Origin: Mycolicibacterium sarraceniae
Lineage (GTDB): Bacteria > Actinomycetota > Actinomycetes > Mycobacteriales > Mycobacteriaceae
DNA: 64,000 nucleotides
Assembly (NCBI RefSeq): GCF_010731875.1
Contig: NZ_AP022595.1
Coordinates: forward strand, 4,464,001 to 4,528,000
Direction: 5' to 3'
Within the stretch, counting starts at the first letter, position 1, and the number at the start of each line of letters is the position of its first letter. The notes beneath the pieces are model-generated. The model did not search any database. It saw nothing but the letters and a program-made list of their open reading frames with translations, and was not told the origin of the DNA. A program made the translations under genes and the position numbers. Shown one piece after another: positions 38,013-48,013 of this stretch.

Positions 38013-38927
38013 TCAGGCCCGGCCGAATCGGCGGTTTCGCTCGGCGTACTCTTCACACGCCGCCCACAGATCCCGCCGGTCGTAATCGGGCCAAAGTTTG
38101 TCCTGGAACACGTATTCGGCGTAGGCGGACTGCCAGAGCATGAAGTTGCTCGCCCGCTGCTCCCCCGATGTCCTGATGAACAGGTCGACATCAGGAATGT
38201 CGGGCCGGTGCAGGTATTCCCCGATCGTGGCCTCGTTCACCCGTTCCGGATCGACCCGACCGGCTGCCACGTCACGCGCGATTTGCTTTGTCGCCTCGGC
38301 GATTTCGGCCCGCCCGCCGTAGTTGACGCAGTAGTTGACCGTGATCACGTCATTGCCAACGGTCATGTTCTCGGCGATGTCGAATTCCTTGATCACGCTG
38401 CGCCACATCCGCGCGCGCGACCCCACCCAGCGCATGTTGACGCCCATGGCGTCGAGGTTCTCGCGGCGCCGGCGCACAACCTCACGATTGAAGCCCATCA
38501 GGAAGCGCACCTCTTCGGTACTGCGTCGCCAATTCTCGGTAGAGAACGCATACACCGACAGATGCTGGATGCCGATCTCGATGGCCCCGCAGGTGATGTC
38601 GATCAGCACCGCCTCACCCATCTTGTGGCCCTCGGTGCGGCCCAGCCCGCGCTGGGTGGCCCAGCGTCCGTTGCCGTCCATCACGACGGCAACGTGCTTG
38701 GGCATCTGGTCGGCCGGGATGGCCGGCGGCACGGCTTTCGACGTGTGCTGGGGCGGACGGCGCGGTCCGCCGCCGGGTGCCGGCGGCAAGTCGGGGAACA
38801 CCACTGGCCACACCGAGGTGTCGGGGAACACCGGGTAGTCGTCGGGCGCGGGCGCGAGCTGCGGAAAGCGGTCTTTCCGCTTGCGCTCAGCCCCCCGCCA
38901 CGAGCTGGTTACCCGGTTCATCGCCAT
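38013..38927 (-). CDS. uppS: Decaprenyl diphosphate synthase (cis-prenyltransferase)
   Basis: Makes the long-chain polyprenyl phosphate carrier precursor for cell wall synthesis. The P-loop-like [17 protein letters not shown], the [28 protein letters not shown] and [30 protein letters not shown] motifs are all intact. About 304 residues. The first 60 residues before the core are Pro-rich, as in mycobacterial UppS. Start choice is uncertain among ATGs at 38936, 38927 and 38921; 38927 has the best-spaced AGG. All overlap the recO end. Confidence 0.94.
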   Translation of the reverse strand: MAMNRVTSSWRGAERKRKDRFPQLAPAPDDYPVFPDTSVWPVVFPDLPPAPGGGPRRPPQHTSKAVPPAIPADQMPKHVAVVMDGNGRWATQRGLGRTEGHKMGEAVLIDITCGAIEIGIQHLSVYAFSTENWRRSTEEVRFLMGFNREVVRRRRENLDAMGVNMRWVGSRARMWRSVIKEFDIAENMTVGNDVITVNYCVNYGGRAEIAEATKQIARDVAAGRVDPERVNEATIGEYLHRPDIPDVDLFIRTSGEQRASNFMLWQSAYAEYVFQDKLWPDYDRRDLWAACEEYAERNRRFGRA

Positions 38928-39708
38928 GGGTTTCATCCTGCCTGAACATCTCCTTAACGTGGTCAGCGGGCCGCCGGTAGACCCGCTCCACCAGCGGCAA
39001 GGTGCGCAGCTGGCGCTCCAGGTGCCATTGCAGATGCGCAGCTACCAGCCCACTGGCGTGACTGCGATGCGACACCGACGACGCCTCAGCCGCCTCCCAG
39101 TCACCATCGTGCAGCGCCGACATCAGATCGAGCACCGCCTGCGGCGGCGTGGTCGAGCCGGACGGGCGGCAATGTATGCAGACACTGCCACCAGCGGCGA
39201 TGTGGAAAGCGCGGTGCGGGCCGGGTGCCGCACAGCGAGCACACTCGATCAGTGCCGGCGCCCAGCCTGCGATGCCCATGGCCCGCAGCAGGTAGGCGTC
39301 CAGGACCAGTTCACGGGGCCGCGTTCCGTCGGCCACCGCCCGCAGCGCGCCGACCGTGAGCCGGTGCAACGCCGGCGCGGGGGCGCGCTCCTCGCCGGCG
39401 AGCCGCTCGGCGGTTTCCAGGACCGCACACGCGCTGGTGTAGCGGCCGTAGTCGCTGACGATGTCGGTGGCGAAAGCGTCGATGGACACCACCTGGGTGA
39501 CGATGTCCAGATTGCGGCCGGGATGCAACTGGACGTCGATATGCGCGAACGGCTCCAGCCGGGAGCCGAATTTGCTGCGGGTCCGGCGCACGCCCTTGGC
39601 GACTGCACGGACCAGACCATGGTCGCGGGTCAGCAGGGTGACAATGCGATCTGCTTCACCGAGCTTGTGCTGGCGCAGCACAACAGCCCGATCCCGATAC
39701 AACCGCAT
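38887..39708 (-). CDS. recO: DNA repair protein RecO
   Basis: 273 residues. The OB-fold N-terminus reads [62 protein letters not shown] zinc-binding cluster in the middle (CARCAAPG...CIHC) follows a helical region. RecO loads RecA on SSB-coated DNA with RecR. ATG 39708 is the conserved family start. It overlaps uppS at its 3' end by about 40 bases, indicating a recO-uppS transcription unit. Confidence 0.93.
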   Translation of the reverse strand: MRLYRDRAVVLRQHKLGEADRIVTLLTRDHGLVRAVAKGVRRTRSKFGSRLEPFAHIDVQLHPGRNLDIVTQVVSIDAFATDIVSDYGRYTSACAVLETAERLAGEERAPAPALHRLTVGALRAVADGTRPRELVLDAYLLRAMGIAGWAPALIECARCAAPGPHRAFHIAAGGSVCIHCRPSGSTTPPQAVLDLMSALHDGDWEAAEASSVSHRSHASGLVAAHLQWHLERQLRTLPLVERVYRRPADHVKEMFRQDETHGDEPGNQLVAGG

Positions 39709-39803
39709 CCGAGTAGTCTCCCACCGCAATGCGACATAAGCGCGGACGCGCGCCGTTAGTCTCGACGTCGCCATGACAGCTCACGCGAATCTGAGCACGC
39801 CGC

Positions 39804-40102
39804 CCCACCATCGGCGAGCAGCTCTATGCGCTGGCCGAAGCCGCCGACGCCGAGCGACGCCGCGCCGCCGGAGAGCAGGTGCCGCTGCTAGGAATCCCGA
39901 TCGCCTCGGCGCAGGCACCACCGACCGCACGATGATCGCAGACTGCCCGGTGACCTTCCCGTGGAACATGCTGGGCTGGCCGTCGATCAACATCCCGGCC
40001 GGCTTCACCGCCGACGGGCTGCCCATCGGCGTTCAGTTGATGGGCCCGTCCACCAGCGGTCCGCTGCTGATCTCGCTGGCGGCCGAACTGGAGGCGATCA
40101 AC
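39804..40102 (+). pseudogene. amiA2: Collapsed amidase gene (amiA2)
   Basis: Three separated pieces of one amidase-signature protein can be read. PTIGEQLYALA at 39804 is fused to EAADAERRRAAGEQVPLLGIPIA (normally about 35 residues further on). After a large gap and a frame change, DCPVTFPWNMLGWPSINIPAGFTADGLPIGVQLMGPSTSGPLLISLAAELEA follows (39938-40095), from near the C-terminus. The whole Ser-cisSer-Lys catalytic region (about 300 residues) is missing. In M. tuberculosis amiA2 sits here between recO and era, so position agrees. About 0.3 kb remains of a 1.4-kb gene. Confidence 0.8.
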
Positions 40103-40240
40103 GATCGCCTCGACGGTCATATCGGCCAGCGGCGGGAATGCCTGAACGTAGCGGCACAGCGCCATCCCGAGCACCTGCGAGGGGAGCAGCCCCGCCCGGA
40201 TCGTGGCCTTCTCGTACCCGGCAGGGACCCGCGGTCCGTC
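40090..40240 (-). pseudogene. TetR C-terminal fragment next to the amidase relic
   Basis: The minus strand reads ATIRAGLLPSQVLGMALCRYVQAFPPLADMTVEAIVDR, matching the end of TetR C-terminal domains ('raal.vsQllGlalaRYvl...PLA.ms.eelva'). No DNA-binding domain is present. It meets the amidase remnant tail to tail at a 21-base palindrome (40091-40111). Confidence 0.5.
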
Positions 40241-40293
40241 ACACACTGGCGACGCGCCTGTCCGGGCTGGACGAACGCTGAGAGCACCGACAT

Positions 40294-41196
40294 CTAAAAC
40301 CCAAGCTTCCCAAGCTGTTTGGGGTCACGCTGCCAGTTCTTGGCGATCTTGACCCGCAGGTCGAGGTAGACCTTGGTGCCCAGCAGCTTCTCGATCTGCG
40401 TGCGGGCCACTGTCCCAACTTCTTTGAGGCGGGCCCCACCCTTGCCGATCACGATGCCCTTCTGGCTGTCCCGCTCGACATAGAGCACCGCGCGCACATC
40501 GATCAGGTCATCGCGGTCGGGACGATCTTCGATCTCCTCGATCACCACAGCCAGCGAGTGCGGCAGCTCATCGCGCACGCCTTCCAGCGCGGCCTCGCGG
40601 ATCAGCTCGGCCATGAGCACTTCTTCGGGTTCGTCGGTGAGCTCCCCGTCGGGATAGAACGCCGGGCCGGGCGGCAGCTGGGCGGCCAGCACCTCGGTGA
40701 GGACGTCGACCTGGTCGCCCCGGGTCGCCGAGACTGGCACGATCTCGGCGGCGGTGTCGCCGACGAGTTCATCAACGGCCATCAGCTGTGCGGCCACCCG
40801 GTCCTTGGCGACCTTGTCGATCTTGGTGACGACGACGACGAGCGTAGTCCTGGGCGCCACCTCGCGAATCTGCTCGTAGATCCACCGGTCGCCGGGCCCG
40901 ATCGCCTCGTCGGCGGGGATGCACAGCCCAATGACATCGACTTGGGAGTATGTGTCACGCACCAGGTCGTTGAGCCGCTTGCCCAGCAGCGTGCGTGGCC
41001 GGTGCAGGCCGGGGGTGTCGACGAGCACGATCTGGAAGTCGGGGCGATGGACGATGCCGCGGATGGTGTGCCGGGTGGTCTGCGGCTGGTTAGCCGTGAT
41101 CGCCACCTTGGCACCGACCAGCGCGTTGGTCAGTGTCGACTTGCCGGTGTTGGGGCGACCCACCAAACAGACGAAGCCGGAACGGAATTCGCTCAC
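40294..41196 (-). CDS. era: GTPase Era
   Basis: 300 residues: G1 GRPNTGKST at 13-21, G2 TRHTIRG, G3 DTPG, G4 TKID, G5 VSAT, then a C-terminal KH domain (SQKGIVIGKGGARLKEVGTVARTQIEKLLG). It binds 16S rRNA during small-subunit assembly. GTG 41196 overlaps the upstream deaminase-like gene's stop (GTGA). It is the last gene of the phoH-ybeY-CBS-cdd-era run. Confidence 0.95.
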   Translation of the reverse strand: MSEFRSGFVCLVGRPNTGKSTLTNALVGAKVAITANQPQTTRHTIRGIVHRPDFQIVLVDTPGLHRPRTLLGKRLNDLVRDTYSQVDVIGLCIPADEAIGPGDRWIYEQIREVAPRTTLVVVVTKIDKVAKDRVAAQLMAVDELVGDTAAEIVPVSATRGDQVDVLTEVLAAQLPPGPAFYPDGELTDEPEEVLMAELIREAALEGVRDELPHSLAVVIEEIEDRPDRDDLIDVRAVLYVERDSQKGIVIGKGGARLKEVGTVARTQIEKLLGTKVYLDLRVKIAKNWQRDPKQLGKLGF

Positions 41197-41513
41197 TGGG
41201 GCGCTCCTGAGCGATCGGTCACGATGATCACCGCGGAGGGCGAGAGTTCTCGAAAGGCGGCGACACCGTTGTCGTCGGCCGAACCGCCGACCAGCACCGC
41301 GGCCTCGAAACCCGTTGCCCCACTGGATACCGCCGCGGCGATGGCGGCCTGCAGGCCGGTCAGCCGTAACGCCGACAGGGTAACCGGCGCGCCCGCGTAG
41401 GTGCGGCCGTCGAGGTCGCGCACCGCCGCCCCCTCGGGTGTTTCCGCGCGCCCCATCGCGCCGCGCGCGAGCACCACCAGTTTGGCGTCTTCGGCCTCCA
41501 GCGCCTCACTCAT
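41193..41513 (-). CDS. Small cytidine deaminase-like protein (Rv2365c-like)
   Basis: 106 residues with the cytidine deaminase-like fold pattern ([12 protein letters not shown] near residue 35, later [31 protein letters not shown]). The zinc motifs H(C)xE and PCxxC of active deaminases cannot be found; no Cys is present at all. It is therefore probably not an active cytidine deaminase. The conserved place between the CBS protein and era, with overlaps on both sides, suggests a role linked to those genes. Function unknown. Confidence 0.7.
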   Translation of the reverse strand: MSEALEAEDAKLVVLARGAMGRAETPEGAAVRDLDGRTYAGAPVTLSALRLTGLQAAIAAAVSSGATGFEAAVLVGGSADDNGVAAFRELSPSAVIIVTDRSGAPQ

Positions 41514-42798
41514 CTTGGTCGCCTTCCTCGATGTCAGTTCGGCTTACCAGCACGGTGCCGATACGAAGCCGGCCGCGATGATCCCGGCCGCCCTCGGCGA
41601 CCAGCCGCAGCCCGTGCGACACCACCTCGGCGCCGGGCAGCGGGATCCTACCGAGTTCGAGGGCCAGCAATCCGCCGACGGTGTCGACGTCCAGATCGTC
41701 GGCGAACTCGACGTCGTAGAGTTCGCCGACGTCTTCGATCGGCAGCCGAGCCGATACCCGGAACTTGTTGTCGCCCAGCTTTTCCACCGGCGCGACCTCG
41801 TCGTGGTCGTACTCATCGGCGATCTCGCCGACTATCTCTTCCAGCACGTCCTCGATAGTCACCAGCCCGGCGATCGCGCCGTATTCATCGACCAGCAGCG
41901 CCATATGGTTGCGGTCGCGCTGCATTTCGCGCAGTAGATCGTCCAGCGGTTTGGAATCCGGCACGAAGACCGCCGAGCGCATGATTTCCGAAACCTTCGT
42001 GCCACGACCGCTGTCGGACGAGTTGTAAGTGCGCTGGACGAGGTCTTTGAGATAGACGACGCCGACGACGTCGTCGACGTTCTCGCCGATCACCGGGATG
42101 CGGGAATAGCCGCTGCGCACCGCCAGCGATGTCGCTTGGCTTGCGGTCTTGTCGTTTTCGATCCACACCATCTCGGTGCGCGGGACCATCACCTCCCGCG
42201 CGGCGGTGTCACCGAGTTCGAACACCGACTGGATCATCCGGCGCTCGTCGTCGGCCACCACGCCGCGCTGCTGCGCCAGGTCGACCACTTCGCGCAGCTC
42301 GATCTCGGAAGCGAACGGCCCGTTGCGGAAACCGCGGCCCGGGGTCAGTGCGTTGCCGAGCACGATGAGTAGCCGGCTGATCGGAGTCAGCAGGACCGAG
42401 ATCGCCTGCAGCGGAACCGCTGACGTCAGCGCGATGGTGTAGGCGTTCTGCCTGCCGATCGTGCGCGGCCCCACGCCCATGGCAACGAAGCTGGCGACCG
42501 TCATGATCGCGGCCGCCGCCACCAGCGCCCATTTCAGACCGAGGCCATCCCACAGGAAAGCGACCAGCAACACCGTCGCGGCCGCTTCGCACGCAATGCG
42601 CAGCAGTACAACAAGATTGATATAGCGGGGCCGCTCGGCCATGATCCTGGCCAATCGCAACGCGCCCGGGCGCTCGTCGCGCACCAGTTCCTCGACCCGC
42701 GCGATCGACACCGTGCTGATGGCGGCGTCGATCGCGGCGAACAAACCACCCAGCGCAATCAGCGCAATCGCGCCGAGAAGCGCGCTCCAGCCCGTCAC
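41506..42798 (-). CDS. CNNM/CorC-type membrane protein with CBS domains
   Basis: 430 residues. Three or four membrane helices ([71 protein letters not shown]) form a DUF21 domain. Two CBS domains follow ([19 protein letters not shown], ...[24 protein letters not shown]) and then a CorC_HlyC domain ([20 protein letters not shown]). Relatives move or sense Mg2+ or Co2+. GTG 42798 overlaps the ybeY stop by four bases. Confidence 0.92.
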   Translation of the reverse strand: MTGWSALLGAIALIALGGLFAAIDAAISTVSIARVEELVRDERPGALRLARIMAERPRYINLVVLLRIACEAAATVLLVAFLWDGLGLKWALVAAAAIMTVASFVAMGVGPRTIGRQNAYTIALTSAVPLQAISVLLTPISRLLIVLGNALTPGRGFRNGPFASEIELREVVDLAQQRGVVADDERRMIQSVFELGDTAAREVMVPRTEMVWIENDKTASQATSLAVRSGYSRIPVIGENVDDVVGVVYLKDLVQRTYNSSDSGRGTKVSEIMRSAVFVPDSKPLDDLLREMQRDRNHMALLVDEYGAIAGLVTIEDVLEEIVGEIADEYDHDEVAPVEKLGDNKFRVSARLPIEDVGELYDVEFADDLDVDTVGGLLALELGRIPLPGAEVVSHGLRLVAEGGRDHRGRLRIGTVLVSRTDIEEGDQDE

Positions 42799-43331
42799 GG
42801 TTCGTCGAAGAACTGTGACTTGTCGAGCAGTCGACGATCTCGCTCGATCTGTCGATCCTGGTGATAGGCCTGGACCTGCTCGGCGACCCACTCCTCGAGC
42901 AGTGTGCGCTGTAGGTCGAACATCTCTTTCTCCTCGTCCGGCTCGGCGTGGTCGTAGCCGAGCAGGTGCAGCACACCGTGCACCGTCAGCAGCGCCAGCT
43001 CCTGGCCGAGACTGTGACCCGCCGCGGTGGCCTGGTCGGCGGCGAACTGCGGGCACAGCACGATATCGCCGAGCATGGATGGCCCCGGCTCAGGCGCATC
43101 CGGGCGCCCGCCGGGCTCGAGCTCGTCCATCGGGAAGCTCATCACGTCGGTGGGACCGGGCAGGTCCATCCAGCGCATGTGCAGATCGGCCATCGCATTG
43201 GTGTCGAGCAACACCATCGACAGTTCAGCGGCCGGGTTGACGTCCATCCGGCGAATCACGAAGCGCGCGACGCTGATCAGTTCCTCTTCGGAAACGTCGA
43301 GGCCGGATTCGTTGGAAACCTCGATAGTCAT
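42795..43331 (-). CDS. ybeY: Endoribonuclease YbeY
   Basis: 178 residues. The single-metal site H-x3-H-x5-H is visible in [11 protein letters not shown], and DVMSFPMDE and [10 protein letters not shown] are family elements. It processes 16S rRNA 3' ends and takes part in ribosome quality control. It lies directly after phoH, the usual pairing, and overlaps the CBS gene. Confidence 0.95.
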   Translation of the reverse strand: MTIEVSNESGLDVSEEELISVARFVIRRMDVNPAAELSMVLLDTNAMADLHMRWMDLPGPTDVMSFPMDELEPGGRPDAPEPGPSMLGDIVLCPQFAADQATAAGHSLGQELALLTVHGVLHLLGYDHAEPDEEKEMFDLQRTLLEEWVAEQVQAYHQDRQIERDRRLLDKSQFFDEP

Positions 43332-43346
43332 ATGTTCTCCTCGCCC

Positions 43347-44420
43347 CTAACGCCGCGTCGAACGACGCTGGGAGCGGTTCATCAGGCCGGGCTGCTGCTC
43401 GGCTTTGGCGTAGGCGTCGACGATCTCCGACACCAGTCGGTGACGCACGACGTCGGCGCTGGTGAGTTCGGAAAAGTGGATATCGTCGATTCCGTCCAGG
43501 ACGTCCATCGCCGCACGCAGGCCGGATCTCGCGCCGCCGGGCAGATCGACCTGAGTGATATCACCGGTGACGACGATCTTGGATCCGAAGCCCAGCCGGG
43601 TGAGGAACATCTTCATCTGTTCGGCGGTCGTGTTCTGCGCCTCGTCGAGAATGATGAACGCGTCATTGAGCGAGCGGCCGCGCATGAAGGCTAGGGGCGC
43701 CACCTCGATCACGCCGGAGGCCAACAGGTTCGGGATCGCGGTCGGATCCATCATGTCGTGCAGAGCGTCATACAGCGGCCGCAGGTAAGGGTCGATCTTC
43801 TCAGTCAGCGTGCCGGGGAGGAAGCCAAGACGCTCACCGGCTTCCACGGCGGGGCGGGTCAGGATGATCCGGGTGACCTGTTTGGTCTGCAGCGCGTTGA
43901 CGGCCTTGGCCATCGCCAGGTAGGTCTTACCGGTACCTGCCGGTCCAATGCCGAACACGATGGTGTGGGCGTCGATAGCGTCGACGTAGCGCTTCTGGTT
44001 CAGCGTCTTGGGCCGAATTGTCTTACCGCGCCGGGACAGAATGTCCAGGGTCAGCACCTCGGCCGGCGACTCGTTATCGGCGCCGGCGACCATCCCGATG
44101 CTGTGCCGTACCGCATCCGCAGACAGTGTCTGACCGCCGGCGACGATCGCGATCAATTCGGAGATCACCCGCTCGGCCATCGCGACGTCAGCGGCCTCAC
44201 CGGACAGGGTGACGGTATTTCCTCGGACGTGCAGGTCGGCTGACAGGCTGCGTTCGAGTGCGCGCAAGTTTTCGTCGGCGGAACCCAGCAGGCCCACGAC
44301 GAGGTCGGGCGGAACAGTCATGCTGCTGCGCACTTGCGAGGCAGCGGTCGTCTCGCGGGAAGCCACGTGGTCTTCGAAGCCTGCTTTCTGGAGATCGGGC
44401 GAATTGGCCGGTTGGTTCAT
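43347..44420 (-). CDS. phoH: PhoH-family ATPase
   Basis: 357 residues. A Walker A GIGPAGTGKTYLA, RIILTRPAVEAGERLGFLPGTL, FIILDEAQNTTAEQMKMFLTRLGFGSK (Walker B) and VVTGDITQVDLP are all intact, preceded by a KH-like N-terminal domain. It probably acts on RNA with YbeY. ATG 44420 gives the family length; the longer open frame upstream is not related. Confidence 0.93.
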   Translation of the reverse strand: MNQPANSPDLQKAGFEDHVASRETTAASQVRSSMTVPPDLVVGLLGSADENLRALERSLSADLHVRGNTVTLSGEAADVAMAERVISELIAIVAGGQTLSADAVRHSIGMVAGADNESPAEVLTLDILSRRGKTIRPKTLNQKRYVDAIDAHTIVFGIGPAGTGKTYLAMAKAVNALQTKQVTRIILTRPAVEAGERLGFLPGTLTEKIDPYLRPLYDALHDMMDPTAIPNLLASGVIEVAPLAFMRGRSLNDAFIILDEAQNTTAEQMKMFLTRLGFGSKIVVTGDITQVDLPGGARSGLRAAMDVLDGIDDIHFSELTSADVVRHRLVSEIVDAYAKAEQQPGLMNRSQRRSTRR

Positions 44421-44569
44421 CGTACCGCCGGGCCGTGACCGGGTGAAGTCGTCAGCGCCTGGGCGCTGGCACGTATGCCCACCAGCAGGACATCCAGCGC
44501 ACGATCGCAGTCCGCCGTCGCCGACGACCGCTGGCTCACCTCGGCCAGGGCGGCGAGCCGATGATGCCG
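44417..44569 (-). pseudogene. Possible TetR C-terminal scrap upstream of phoH
   Basis: A frame ending three bases into phoH reads HHRLAALAEVS...CDRALDVLLVGIRASAQAL, resembling the very end of TetR proteins ('hPrlaal...f..aLdvLLdGi.al'). There is no start or DNA-binding domain. The match is short and this call is weak. Confidence 0.25.
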
Positions 44570-44588
44570 ACCGCACGGCTCTGAGGAG

Positions 44589-44993
44589 CTATTCGCGGGT
44601 GAACGCCTGGTGGGTGAGTGCGGAGTTCATGAAGTCCCGGAAGTGCAGCCACTTGCCGCCGCGCAGCGCGATGATGTGGGCGAACTCCGACTCCCAGAGG
44701 TGCCCGGTGGCTGGCCGCAGGAACTTCTGATGGCCCCAGACCGCGAGGTTGTCGCCGTCTTCGATGAACAGCCATGGTTCCATCGCCACGATCTGGACAT
44801 GGCTGCCCACCGTGCTGAAGAACTCGACGGCTTTCGCAATACCCTGGTAGTCACCGGCGTACGGGATGGCGTCGCTGCCGTAGTAGGTGATCCGGACCTC
44901 CGAATCCATATGGCTCAGCGCGGTTTCCAGATCACCGGCGGGAACCGCGGCATAGATCGCCTTAGTGGCAGCGACGTTGGCGCTCTCGGTCAT
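44589..44993 (-). CDS. SnoaL-like (NTF2-fold) protein
   Basis: 134 residues starting MTESANVAATKAIYAAVPAGDLETALSHMDSEVRITYYGSDAIPYAGDYQGIAKAVEFFSTVG, the standard NTF2/SnoaL cone opening, and closing with KWLHFRDFMNSA. Such proteins act as isomerases, cyclases or hydrolases on small hydrophobic substrates, or only bind them. ATG 44993 overlaps the P450 stop (ATGA), so both are made together and probably act on the same compound. Confidence 0.83.
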   Translation of the reverse strand: MTESANVAATKAIYAAVPAGDLETALSHMDSEVRITYYGSDAIPYAGDYQGIAKAVEFFSTVGSHVQIVAMEPWLFIEDGDNLAVWGHQKFLRPATGHLWESEFAHIIALRGGKWLHFRDFMNSALTHQAFTRE

Positions 44994-46228
44994 CGGGTGA
45001 GCTGCAGCGGCAGGCGGACGAAACCGTGGGTGAGCAGGCTGGCGGTCTGGCGCACACCCGGCTCCTCGGACAGGCCGATCACCGAGTAGCAGTCCAGTAC
45101 CGCGTTCACGACCGAGCCCACCTCCAGCCGGGCCAGCGGTGCCCCCAGGCAGAAGTGCAGGCCGTGGCCGAACGCCAGATGCTGGCGGATATTCGGGCGG
45201 TCCAGATCCAGGCGTTCGGGATCCTCGAATACGGCCGGGTCGTGGTTGGCCGAGCCGAAGAACAACGCCACCCACTCCCCCTTCTTGATCTGCGCGCCAT
45301 CGATCTCGACGTCGCGGGTCGCGATGCGGAACAACCGTTGCGGCCCAGTCAGTCTGGCCACCTCCTCGATGAAGGTGCTCACCAGCGACCGGTCCGCCCG
45401 CAGCCGGGCGGTCACCGCGGGCTCACACGCCATGGCGTGCACGACACTGCCGATCAGGTAGGTCGTCGTCTCGCTGCCGGCCACCACCAGCGTCACGCAG
45501 AGCCGCACGATCTGCTCCGGGGTGAGACGCTCGCCGTCGAGTTCAGCCCGCAGCAGCGCCGAGATCAGATCCTCGGCGTCCTCCACATCCTGCGAATCAT
45601 CAAGGTGCGCACTGTGTTCGATGACACGCTCGGTGAACGCCTGCACCATCTCCATATTGCTGGCCATCCGCTCCTCGGGTGTCATCGTCGACGACAGCAT
45701 GAAGGCGTTGGCCCAGTTCTTGAACCGGACGTGGTCGCCGTCGGGTAGGCCGAGCAAGCGCACCATCGCACGGGTGGGCACCTCGTCGGCGAACTCCATG
45801 ACATCGGGATCGCCATCGTGGCCGCGGGCATCGAAATCGGCCAGCAGCACCGGCACGAGTTCGCCGAGCCAGTTCTCGAGCCGGCGGATGCGCCGCGGCG
45901 AGAACGCCTGGCTGACCAGTTTGCGCTCGCCGGTGTGTGCGGGCGGATCGGTGTTGACCAGCATCAGGCTCGGTGCCGAGGACGCCTCCTGGATCGGGTC
46001 ACGGGAGGAGAATGTCTCGCCGTCGCGAGCCGCAGCGAGGACCTGATCATGGCGGAACAATGCCCACGCGGTGACCGGCTCATCGGCGCCGGGCACGGTC
46101 CGCGGTGGCCAGTCCTGGTAGCCCGCCACCGGCGAGCAATCCCGCAGTTGCTCGAAGAGCGGATACGGGTTCGCGATCCCCTCCGGAGTGGTCAGCAAGT
46201 GGAGTGCAGAAGCGGTGGTCGACGTCAT
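44990..46228 (-). CDS. Cytochrome P450
   Basis: 412 residues with all P450 hallmarks: DPPAHTGERKLVSQAFSPRRI (C helix), I-helix AGSETT at 250-255, ExxR at Glu289-Arg292 and the heme loop FGHGLHFC with Cys360. The acid of the usual acid-alcohol pair is Glu253 followed by Thr. No ferredoxin gene is adjacent, so electrons come from elsewhere. Coupled by overlap to a SnoaL-like gene and divergent from a LuxR-type regulator, which looks like a small catabolic or modification unit. Substrate unknown. Confidence 0.93.
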   Translation of the reverse strand: MTSTTASALHLLTTPEGIANPYPLFEQLRDCSPVAGYQDWPPRTVPGADEPVTAWALFRHDQVLAAARDGETFSSRDPIQEASSAPSLMLVNTDPPAHTGERKLVSQAFSPRRIRRLENWLGELVPVLLADFDARGHDGDPDVMEFADEVPTRAMVRLLGLPDGDHVRFKNWANAFMLSSTMTPEERMASNMEMVQAFTERVIEHSAHLDDSQDVEDAEDLISALLRAELDGERLTPEQIVRLCVTLVVAGSETTTYLIGSVVHAMACEPAVTARLRADRSLVSTFIEEVARLTGPQRLFRIATRDVEIDGAQIKKGEWVALFFGSANHDPAVFEDPERLDLDRPNIRQHLAFGHGLHFCLGAPLARLEVGSVVNAVLDCYSVIGLSEEPGVRQTASLLTHGFVRLPLQLTR

Positions 46229-46468
46229 ATCAACAGCCTCGATGCTGGTGGGGGGACTAGTCGATCTCCCGATGGAGGTCAGTTGCGCCCCCGACCGGGC
46301 GGTTTTGCCACTGGCACCGGCTCAGTGGTGAGACGATCGGCTCACTGTGACCGCCACCACTGACGCTCTTGACTCGCTTGCCGTGACCGCGCGCGTCGAC
46401 GGTAATCACCCCGGCTGGGCCTCCAAAGAACCGCCGACCAGTGCGGTGACCCGCCGCTACGACGAGGC

Positions 46469-47263
46469 GTGCCGGAAGGGCTCTCGAAATTGCGCGGCAT
46501 CGATGAGGTCGCCAAGATCGTCGACCGCGCGCCACGTGAACTCGTCGAGTCGTGCGGATTCGACCGGGCGGTGCTGTTCCGCGTCCACGAGGGCCGAATG
46601 ATGATGGAAGCGGCATACTTCGGCGAGGACGCCGAGGGTGCCGAGAAGATGGTCGCCTTCGCCCAGTCCGTCGCACCGCCGCTGGACCACATGCTGCTCG
46701 AAACGCAAATGATCCGACGCCACGCACCGGAAATCGTGCGGGACGCGCAAAACGATCTCCGGGTGAACCGCCCGATCATTGATTTCTCGCTGACCCACTC
46801 CGATGTCGCGGCCCCGGTCATGCCGACTGGCAAGGTGATCGGCTTCCTGCACGCCGACCGGCTGTACTCCGGGCGCACCGTGCTGATGGAACGGATGCGC
46901 CGCCAGCATGCCGAGGTGCGCAGCGCGCCGGCCACCGCCGAGCAGGCCGCCCAAGCATTGCAGGATGCGGACCTGGAACTGCGGAAAGTCGAACCGGCAG
47001 AACGCAGCCCGGCGAGCCGCCGGCTGGCCGAGGTCGAGTCGCGGGTGCATGACATGCTGACCCGCCGCGAAGCCGAGGTGCTGCGGCTGATGGCCGACGG
47101 GCGCACCAACCAGCAGATCGCCGACGAGTTGGTGATCACCCCGGGCACGGTGAAATCTCATGTGAAACGGGTGCTGCGAAAGCTGCACGCCAGCAACCGC
47201 GCCGAGGCCGCGTCGATCTACGCGCGCCTGGCCGCCCGGCCCGATCCGGCCCACTCGGCCTAA
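46469..47263 (+). CDS. LuxR-type regulator with GAF-like domain, probably frameshifted
   Basis: The open frame gives [49 protein letters not shown] (GAF domain) through to a C-terminal LuxR helix-turn-helix ([58 protein letters not shown]). No RBS suits GTG 46469. A believable N-terminus starting at GTG 46347 (TATTDALDSLAVTARVDGNHPGW...RRYDEA) lies in another frame and meets this one near 46467, suggesting a one- or two-base frameshift. [10 protein letters not shown] also runs straight into [10 protein letters not shown] expect about 20 extra residues there. Possibly non-functional. It would have controlled the divergent P450 gene. Confidence 0.65.
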   Translation: MPEGLSKLRGIDEVAKIVDRAPRELVESCGFDRAVLFRVHEGRMMMEAAYFGEDAEGAEKMVAFAQSVAPPLDHMLLETQMIRRHAPEIVRDAQNDLRVNRPIIDFSLTHSDVAAPVMPTGKVIGFLHADRLYSGRTVLMERMRRQHAEVRSAPATAEQAAQALQDADLELRKVEPAERSPASRRLAEVESRVHDMLTRREAEVLRLMADGRTNQQIADELVITPGTVKSHVKRVLRKLHASNRAEAASIYARLAARPDPAHSA

Positions 47264-48009
47264 AGCGCCCAGCGCGGCGTCAGTACCCCCAGCGCGCCCA
47301 GTGCCACTGCCGCGGCGGTGGTGGTGCGCAGCACCGTGGGGCCGAGCCGGACTGCGGCGGCACCGGCCTCCACCAGCGCGGCGAGTTCGCCGTCGCTGAT
47401 CCCGCCTTCGGGACCCACGATCAACATGATCGAATTTGCTTGTGCCACAGGTAGTTCAGTCAGCGGCCGGTCGGCTGACTCGTGCAGCGCGAGCACCAGA
47501 GCACCTACTCCGACGCGCTCGGCGACCTGCGCGACCAGTGCGGCCGACACCACCGGCCCGGTGATGTCCGGGATGTGGGCGCGCCGTGACTGCCGCGCGG
47601 CCGAGCGTGACACCGCCCGCCAGCGGCGCAGGCCCTTCTCCGCCCGCTCGCCGTCCCAGCGCGCGACGCACCGATCCGCCTGCCAAGCGATGAAATCGTC
47701 GGCACCGGCCTCGGTGGCCAATTCGATCGCGAGCTCGGAGCGTTCCGATTTCGGGATACCTTGTGCGACAGTCACCGTCGGGGACGGGCGGGGGGCCGTC
47801 CAGCGCTCGAACACCCGGGCGGAGAATCCGCGCTTGCTGGTTTCCTCGACCTCGCAGCGACCCAGGGTGCCCGCGCCGTCGGAGAGCACCAGCGTTTCAC
47901 CAGGACGGATGCGCCGCACCGTCGCGGCGTGGAAGCCTTCGTCGCCCTCGACGACCGCGAACTGCCCGACCGCCGGGATGGCGTCGGCGTAGAACAGGGT
48001 GTCGGCCAA
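47260..48009 (-). CDS. rsmE: 16S rRNA m3U1498 methyltransferase
   Basis: 249 residues of the SPOUT class. The N-terminal PUA-like part has [21 protein letters not shown], the C-terminal trefoil knot has [46 protein letters not shown]. The start appears to be TTG 48009 ([12 protein letters not shown]) four bases after the dnaJ2 stop, with TGAGG as RBS; no ATG or GTG fits the family N-terminus. The last bases overlap the convergent LuxR gene. Likely cotranscribed with hrcA-dnaJ2. Confidence 0.92.
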   Translation of the reverse strand: MADTLFYADAIPAVGQFAVVEGDEGFHAATVRRIRPGETLVLSDGAGTLGRCEVEETSKRGFSARVFERWTAPRPSPTVTVAQGIPKSERSELAIELATEAGADDFIAWQADRCVARWDGERAEKGLRRWRAVSRSAARQSRRAHIPDITGPVVSAALVAQVAERVGVGALVLALHESADRPLTELPVAQANSIMLIVGPEGGISDGELAALVEAGAAAVRLGPTVLRTTTAAAVALGALGVLTPRWAL

Positions 48010-48013
48010 CGCC

